Below, piece after piece: positions 6,901 through 9,989 of a stretch of 9,989 nucleotides of DNA. The notes beneath the pieces are model-generated. The model saw only the letters and a program-made list of their open reading frames with translations, made no database searches and had not been told where the DNA came from. The translations under genes were made by a program, and so were the position numbers. The stretch's first letter is position 1. Every line of letters begins with the position of its first letter. The stretch comes from Verrucomicrobia bacterium UBA1211 (lineage in GTDB: Bacteria > Verrucomicrobiota > Kiritimatiellia > RFP12 > UBA1067). The stretch lies in assembly GCA_002309585.1 (NCBI GenBank), contig DBXN01000095.1, forward strand, positions 1 through 9,989. Reading direction: 5' to 3'.

Positions 6901-6979
6901 CCGCTGGTTCCCCCGGCAAAACGATATCCGCCGCGCATCCCATCGCCACCATCACCAACCCGACTGCCAATAACCGCAT
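3977..6979 (-). CDS. Exported glycosidase-like protein fused to a C-terminal glycerophosphodiester phosphodiesterase domain
   Basis: This 1000-residue protein starts with a short hydrophobic signal. The signal could end at AMGC15 (weak lipobox) or at CAA17. Residues about 41-135 hold two similar helical units, each with an RNW motif (46-48 and 97-99). A TIM-barrel-like region (about 200-530) has MNEPR (Glu288), ASEN (Glu349) and a possible zinc site C354-x2-H357-x5-C363-x2-C366. A helical region follows, ending near 750 with YECSNHYFYIPQDLREKI. Residues about 759-1000 are a canonical GDPD domain: HRG (763-765), ETD (Glu790, Asp792), HD (His805) and ELK (Glu860, Lys862). These residues fit calcium-dependent cleavage of glycerophosphodiesters to glycerol-3-phosphate and an alcohol. 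The first part resembles uncharacterised GH20-like exported proteins; its substrate is unknown. A strong AGGAGG (6986-6991) lies six bases before ATG 6979. Confidence 0.8.
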   Translation of the reverse strand: MRLLAVGLVMVAMGCAADIVLPGEPAERAPVGYAPFPDRLSAYVWRNWFCVPKERLAEVVGATAEQITGVARELGLPPQPELPPEWAKKGYITVLRRNWHLLPYEQLMALVGMDRKAFRFALAEDDFLFGKMGSVKPLCEPLRYAEGEGISAVRRRLADLLREEGVDPVAPEEPRFAFIAPFKNPDAAIPPSEKESPPFDRRLIFSYCAEYGDPLMDPEIASYPDGLLQRLAHTGVNAVWLHTVLRTLAKDPAFPEFGEGSEVRIANLRKLVARAGQYGIRVYLYMNEPRAMPPAFFTGREGMLGVPEGAVRAFCTSSPEVLRWLSDAMESVFTQVPGLGGILTITASENLTSCASHGGQAWCPRCKNRPAGEIIAEVNTALIAGMARGNPDAEALVWDWGWPDDQVATVMARLPKKQVRFMSVSEWGLPITRGGIASTVGEYSLSAVGPSQRTVARWDAAHAAGLKTMAKVQTGATWEFCVIPYLPVMDLVAEHALNLSRSGADGVMLSWSLGCYPSPNLKLFQTVRRGDTGIDGMLDRVAESEYGKEAVPALRRAWTLFSDGFREYPFHIGTIYNGPQHMGPANPLYFEPTGYQATMVGIPYDDLDRWRSIYPAEIWIGQMEKVRQGFARGCEAYRKVIETCAEANRAKAEREWGTYRAAELHFTSCVAQGRFILARERFRTATDDAGREAARAEMARLAREELATAKELLPLVRADSRIGYECSNHYFYIPQDLREKILCCRAVLERLGAPRYGCRPVAHRGGSAEFEENTLAAFEGCLKAGIRAFETDIRISRDGALFLMHDDSVSRTMKGEGTIETLSADAIGRLRSKRGNEPVPTLDAFLEKMAPVPGVYLQLELKSAPAACPGGDAEAYCRAIRDRVAAHPLAEGGQCVYSSFNLDLLRAMRKVNPDVPLIVLTSACTEREIALAKALGGPVAISCKTGNASRSQILNARAAGIRVGGWAAGTLTRYRLADALGCDFVTTDVPVEVMKSGVRF

Positions 6980-7065
6980 AACCTTCCTCCTTTACGTTCC
7001 GCTGTTTGAAATGACACGTGACAGGCGACGCGCTCCCCTTGATTCAGCATTGTCAAACGCGTCAC

Positions 7066-7821
7066 TTATCTTGCCGTCCAGACCGTCCGGGCCTGCGCGA
7101 GCAACGCACCGTCGGCCGGGCGGACAATCCGGTGAAGCAGGGTCGTGTCATCCAGCCGGGCGATCTCACCCGCCAGCCGATCCCCCTTGTGGGCCGCCTG
7201 CCGGAACTGAATATCGAAGGTTGTCAGCTCGCGCATTTCGGACCATGTCTCGGGCAACGGCTCAAACATCCATTCGGCATAGTGGACATTGTTGACATGG
7301 CGGTTGAAATCCTGGTCGGAGGCGCGGACCGCGATCTCCGCCGACCAGACGGTCTCGGGCCACGTTTCGAACTTGGCGGGCATCGGCGGCATCGCCACAT
7401 GCGGGGTTCCCTCCGGCGCCAACTCGGCAAAGGCGGACGGCAGACGCGTGATCTTCTCCGCCGCGACATCCACATAGAGCCATTCGCTCACCGCCCCGGC
7501 GATGCGGCATCCGGCGGGTCCGGTCGCCTCGAAATCACGGATGGCGGTCAACCGGCCGCGGGTTCCCGAAGGCCACGTCCGGATGGAAACGGTGTCCAGC
7601 CAGGCGACGGGACGGGAGAAGGCGATCTGGAGCCGCGCGAGCATCCACGTCAACCCCTCCGCCCGAAGCTCCTGGATCCCCAGCCCCAGTTCACGCGCGT
7701 GGTTTCCCGCCGCTTCCTGCAGATAGCCGCAAAACGCCGCGACGGTCAACCGGTTGCGCATGCCCGCTTCCGCCGCGCGAACCCGAAAGTCCTCACGATA
7801 CTCATGCAAAGGCGTTTCCAT
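7066..7821 (-). CDS. Acyl-ACP thioesterase (FatA/FatB-like, double hotdog)
   Basis: The enzyme releases free fatty acids from acyl carrier protein in the cytoplasm, ending fatty acid synthesis. The 251 residues form two hotdog halves. The first contains the LQEAAGNHARELG helix (33-46), the second the catalytic motif DQDFNRHVNNVHYAEW with Asp171, Asn173, His175, Asn178 and Tyr181. These match the Asp-Asn-His set of plant FatB and its bacterial relatives. ATG 7821 is chosen over upstream starts (7863, 7836) because GGAGG (7830-7834) is eight bases upstream. It lies 50 bases after the SGNH-like gene and 86 before the GDPD fusion gene on the same strand, so all three may share a transcript. Chain-length preference cannot be read from sequence. 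Confidence 0.88.
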   Translation of the reverse strand: METPLHEYREDFRVRAAEAGMRNRLTVAAFCGYLQEAAGNHARELGLGIQELRAEGLTWMLARLQIAFSRPVAWLDTVSIRTWPSGTRGRLTAIRDFEATGPAGCRIAGAVSEWLYVDVAAEKITRLPSAFAELAPEGTPHVAMPPMPAKFETWPETVWSAEIAVRASDQDFNRHVNNVHYAEWMFEPLPETWSEMRELTTFDIQFRQAAHKGDRLAGEIARLDDTTLLHRIVRPADGALLAQARTVWTAR

Positions 7822-7871
7822 CGTCCCTTCCTCCATCTTTCGTTCAATCCGGCGGAGCGTCACCGGGCGGA

Positions 7872-9989
7872 CTAGCGGGCCCGCTCAAGAAGCGCCCGGA
7901 ACACCCCAATGCCGGCGGGGGTCAGACGGCCCCGCTCCGCCAGCGGAACATCCGGCACGGCGGTTTTGAAGGCGGTATAGAGATCGACCGTTCCGATCCC
8001 ATAGATGTCCGCCACGCGCATGGCCGATTCGGCGAACGCACGCATCTGGGCCGCATGGGGACAAGGCCCGGATGACGGGGCGCACCCGCAATCGGGCAGG
8101 ACATCCAGCGTGGGCGGAATCACCAGCCGGACAACGGGCGAACCGGCGGCGGGCGAGGTCAGGAAGGCGACCATCGCGGAAACTTTCCGCTCGAAATCGT
8201 CCACATGCCCCAAATCCGGCAGCGTCGCATAGGGGGCGTAATAGACCACCGAAGCGGGAAGCGCGTTCGAGATCGCGGCGAACGGACGGAGCCACGCCAT
8301 GCCGGTCGGGGCCGGGGTCTCTCCGGCGGCGGGCAGATCGAACCGCCGCCACCCCTCCGGCATATCACCCTCCATCCCACCGAAGATACCGCCATCAACC
8401 AGCAACGTCCCGTTGGCGCTATCGGCTGCGGAACGGGCCTTGGGTTCACCCCGCGAGGCCTTGACCACAACCGGAATCAGGAAATCGGAACCGCTCTTCA
8501 GGGTTTCGCCGGAAACCGCGTCGGGCAGCGCGTCGTACGGCTCGTGAAGGAAACGGACCCGGCCGCGGTCGATCGCCAAACCCGCGTGCAGAAGCGTCCA
8601 GACGATCTCCTTCACCTTACCCGCGGTGTGGGTGTCGAGATAGACGCGCGCCCACCCCCGGTCGGTCACGATCTTGTCATCCCGGTCAAAGGCCGACCCG
8701 TCCAGATAGACGACCTTCGAGACCACCTCGTAAGTCAGACCGTCCTTGGCGGAGGTCCGCATCCGGATCATCGGGCGGATACGCTCATCCTCCATGCAGA
8801 TCGACGGAAGACCCGCCACCCGGGTGGTGACATACTCCTCGGTACAGACCGGGCCGTCATAGGTGATGTCGAAGGGATAGGCGAGGGTTTCGCCGGTCGC
8901 GGCGGTCAAAATCGACTCCACACGGATCGGCATCCGGCTCGTGAGCAGCGTGACGGAAACCTTATCCCCCTTCAACGTGTCGGGAAGACCGGCGATCTTC
9001 CAGGTACAGACCGCGTTTGTCCCCCAGCAATGGCCCTCATTCTCAAGTGCATACGGGACAAAGCACCCCTCCTGCCCCGCGAACCGATAGGATCGACCGA
9101 AACTCGTCTCCGCGAACGGATGGACCCGCCGGTCCTTGCGCTCCCAGCGCCCGGTTTTCAGGTCACCGCCCGTCACCAGCGTCACCTCAGACGCCAATTC
9201 AGAGGCGCCGGGATGTTTCCAGGCGACCCCGGTATCGATCTCCTGGCGGCAGACGGTGAGAATCCGCATCCGATGGAGGCCGGCGGTGAGTTTGACCGGG
9301 CGGCCCTCGGTCCACTTGTCGTAGGCCAGTCCCTCCGGATGGGCCATCGTCTCCTTCTCATCCAGCAGCAGCCACGCCGGGGCGACCCCCGCCAGCCCGA
9401 AGGTGAGCGCGGTGGGCTCCGGGACCAGCAGCCAACTCTGAAGCTCGACCCAATGGCTCTTCCGCGTCCAGTCCCCCTTGTACCAGGTCGAAAAGGAGGG
9501 TTTCAACCCCTCAAAGAAGGTGGCGGCGGCGAAATCCCGGACCGGCGTGTCGAACCGCGACTCCAAATGCCGCAACTCCGCCAACGTGCGCGGAAAATCC
9601 ATGCCGGCGGTACGGGCGGCGCGGCCCCGGATCGGCGTGGCGTCCGCCGCGACCCCCGAAAGGGGCGAGACCGGACCGTCGGCGGGAATCGGATAGACGC
9701 GGATCGCCTGACCCGGTTTCGCGGACGAGGCGTCGATCAACGCCGTCAGCTTCTCCGTTGTCGCCCAAACAATCCTCGTCGGCACCTCATTGCTCGAAAC
9801 GAAAGCGCGAACCACCCCGACCGGTTTCCCCGCCGATTGGGCCGGCAACTCCACCAAAAAGGCATCATCGATTCCCCGCGTAACCATCAGCCGCTCAACG
9901 GCTTCCGCAATATTCCATTTCGGAATGGGGTGGAAGGGACGGACCTTCGCCGGAGCCGGCTTGGGAGCCGGCGCGGGCTTGGCCTCGGG
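7872..9989 (-). CDS. Large probable exported protein with PA14-like and degenerate SGNH-like regions (N-terminus outside window)
   Basis: The frame stays open to the right edge, so the N-terminus is missing; 705 residues are visible. The methionine at 9887 is internal: upstream codons read a Pro/Ala/Lys-rich linker (PAPAPKPAPAK) and then a segment ending in EAVERLM. About 9520-9170 resembles a PA14-like beta-sandwich (WVELQSWL, AWLLLDEK, LTAGLHRMRI). The C-terminal portion (about 8560-7880) resembles an SGNH/GDSL fold (VRFLHEPYDALP, VVYYAPYATLP, TVDLYTAF). However, no clear GDS nucleophile block is seen, and the final DxxH motif is replaced by RGRLTPAG, so esterase activity is doubtful. The region between is beta-rich and unassigned. 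Carbohydrate binding or deacetylation is conceivable but not shown. It ends 50 bases before the thioesterase start. Confidence 0.65.
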   Translation of the reverse strand, partial: PEAKPAPAPKPAPAKVRPFHPIPKWNIAEAVERLMVTRGIDDAFLVELPAQSAGKPVGVVRAFVSSNEVPTRIVWATTEKLTALIDASSAKPGQAIRVYPIPADGPVSPLSGVAADATPIRGRAARTAGMDFPRTLAELRHLESRFDTPVRDFAAATFFEGLKPSFSTWYKGDWTRKSHWVELQSWLLVPEPTALTFGLAGVAPAWLLLDEKETMAHPEGLAYDKWTEGRPVKLTAGLHRMRILTVCRQEIDTGVAWKHPGASELASEVTLVTGGDLKTGRWERKDRRVHPFAETSFGRSYRFAGQEGCFVPYALENEGHCWGTNAVCTWKIAGLPDTLKGDKVSVTLLTSRMPIRVESILTAATGETLAYPFDITYDGPVCTEEYVTTRVAGLPSICMEDERIRPMIRMRTSAKDGLTYEVVSKVVYLDGSAFDRDDKIVTDRGWARVYLDTHTAGKVKEIVWTLLHAGLAIDRGRVRFLHEPYDALPDAVSGETLKSGSDFLIPVVVKASRGEPKARSAADSANGTLLVDGGIFGGMEGDMPEGWRRFDLPAAGETPAPTGMAWLRPFAAISNALPASVVYYAPYATLPDLGHVDDFERKVSAMVAFLTSPAAGSPVVRLVIPPTLDVLPDCGCAPSSGPCPHAAQMRAFAESAMRVADIYGIGTVDLYTAFKTAVPDVPLAERGRLTPAGIGVFRALLERAR

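Noticed and set aside
4319..6973. Long plus-strand open frames (4319-5644 and 5909-6973) within the GDPD fusion region
   Set aside because: They are antisense to a protein with intact GDPD motifs and a strong ribosome binding site, and their translations are Arg/Pro-rich without domains.
7048..7057. TTGACA on the minus strand as a -35 box for the GDPD fusion gene
   Set aside because: The sequence 17 bases downstream is GCGCGT, with no -10 resemblance.
7018..7875. 285-codon plus-strand frame opposite the thioesterase
   Set aside because: The minus strand encodes the conserved DxNxHVNN thioesterase motif with a good ribosome binding site. The plus frame has no recognisable content.

Overview
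The window is GC-rich bacterial DNA. It most likely comes from the PVC superphylum (Kiritimatiellota, Lentisphaerota or Verrucomicrobiota) or a relative in the same carbohydrate-degrading niche. This is inferred from the gene types: a secreted GH5 enzyme, a large exported glycosidase-like protein, a plant-type acyl-ACP thioesterase, and a RAYT transposase with an extra C-terminal domain. No taxonomic marker gene is present, so the placement is tentative.

Layout: (1) Bases 1-519 are visibly more AT-rich than the rest and hold no convincing gene. They contain two copies of an extended -10-like element (TTATGGTATAA), an imperfect tandem repeat of about 51-52 bp and two hairpins. (2) Bases 520-2034 (+) encode a secreted GH5 endoglycanase with an N-terminal beta-sandwich-like region. 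(3) From about 2050 to 3133 (+) lies an IS200-like/RAYT transposase with a DprA/Rossmann-like C-terminal half. Its N-terminus appears to be missing, cut off just past the GH5 stop codon. (4) A tRNA-Ser(UGA) gene (3321-3408), a strong hairpin (3413-3460) and a Bcp/PrxQ-type peroxiredoxin (3481-3942) follow on the + strand. (5) The rest, 3942 to the right edge, is an operon-like minus-strand series read right to left. It holds a large exported protein with PA14-like and SGNH-like regions that runs off the window, an acyl-ACP thioesterase, and a 1000-residue exported fusion of a glycosidase-like protein with a glycerophosphodiester phosphodiesterase domain. This series converges on the peroxiredoxin gene with a 34-bp gap.

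Function: GH5 and the two large exported proteins suit extracellular or periplasmic polysaccharide and glycoconjugate breakdown. The thioesterase and the phosphodiesterase domain add a possible lipid link, but nothing here proves a shared pathway. The most unusual items are the glycosidase-like/GDPD fusion, the truncated RAYT with its DprA-like tail, and the structured AT-rich leader with a possibly leaderless GH5 start. No CRISPR array, integrase or complete insertion sequence was seen.
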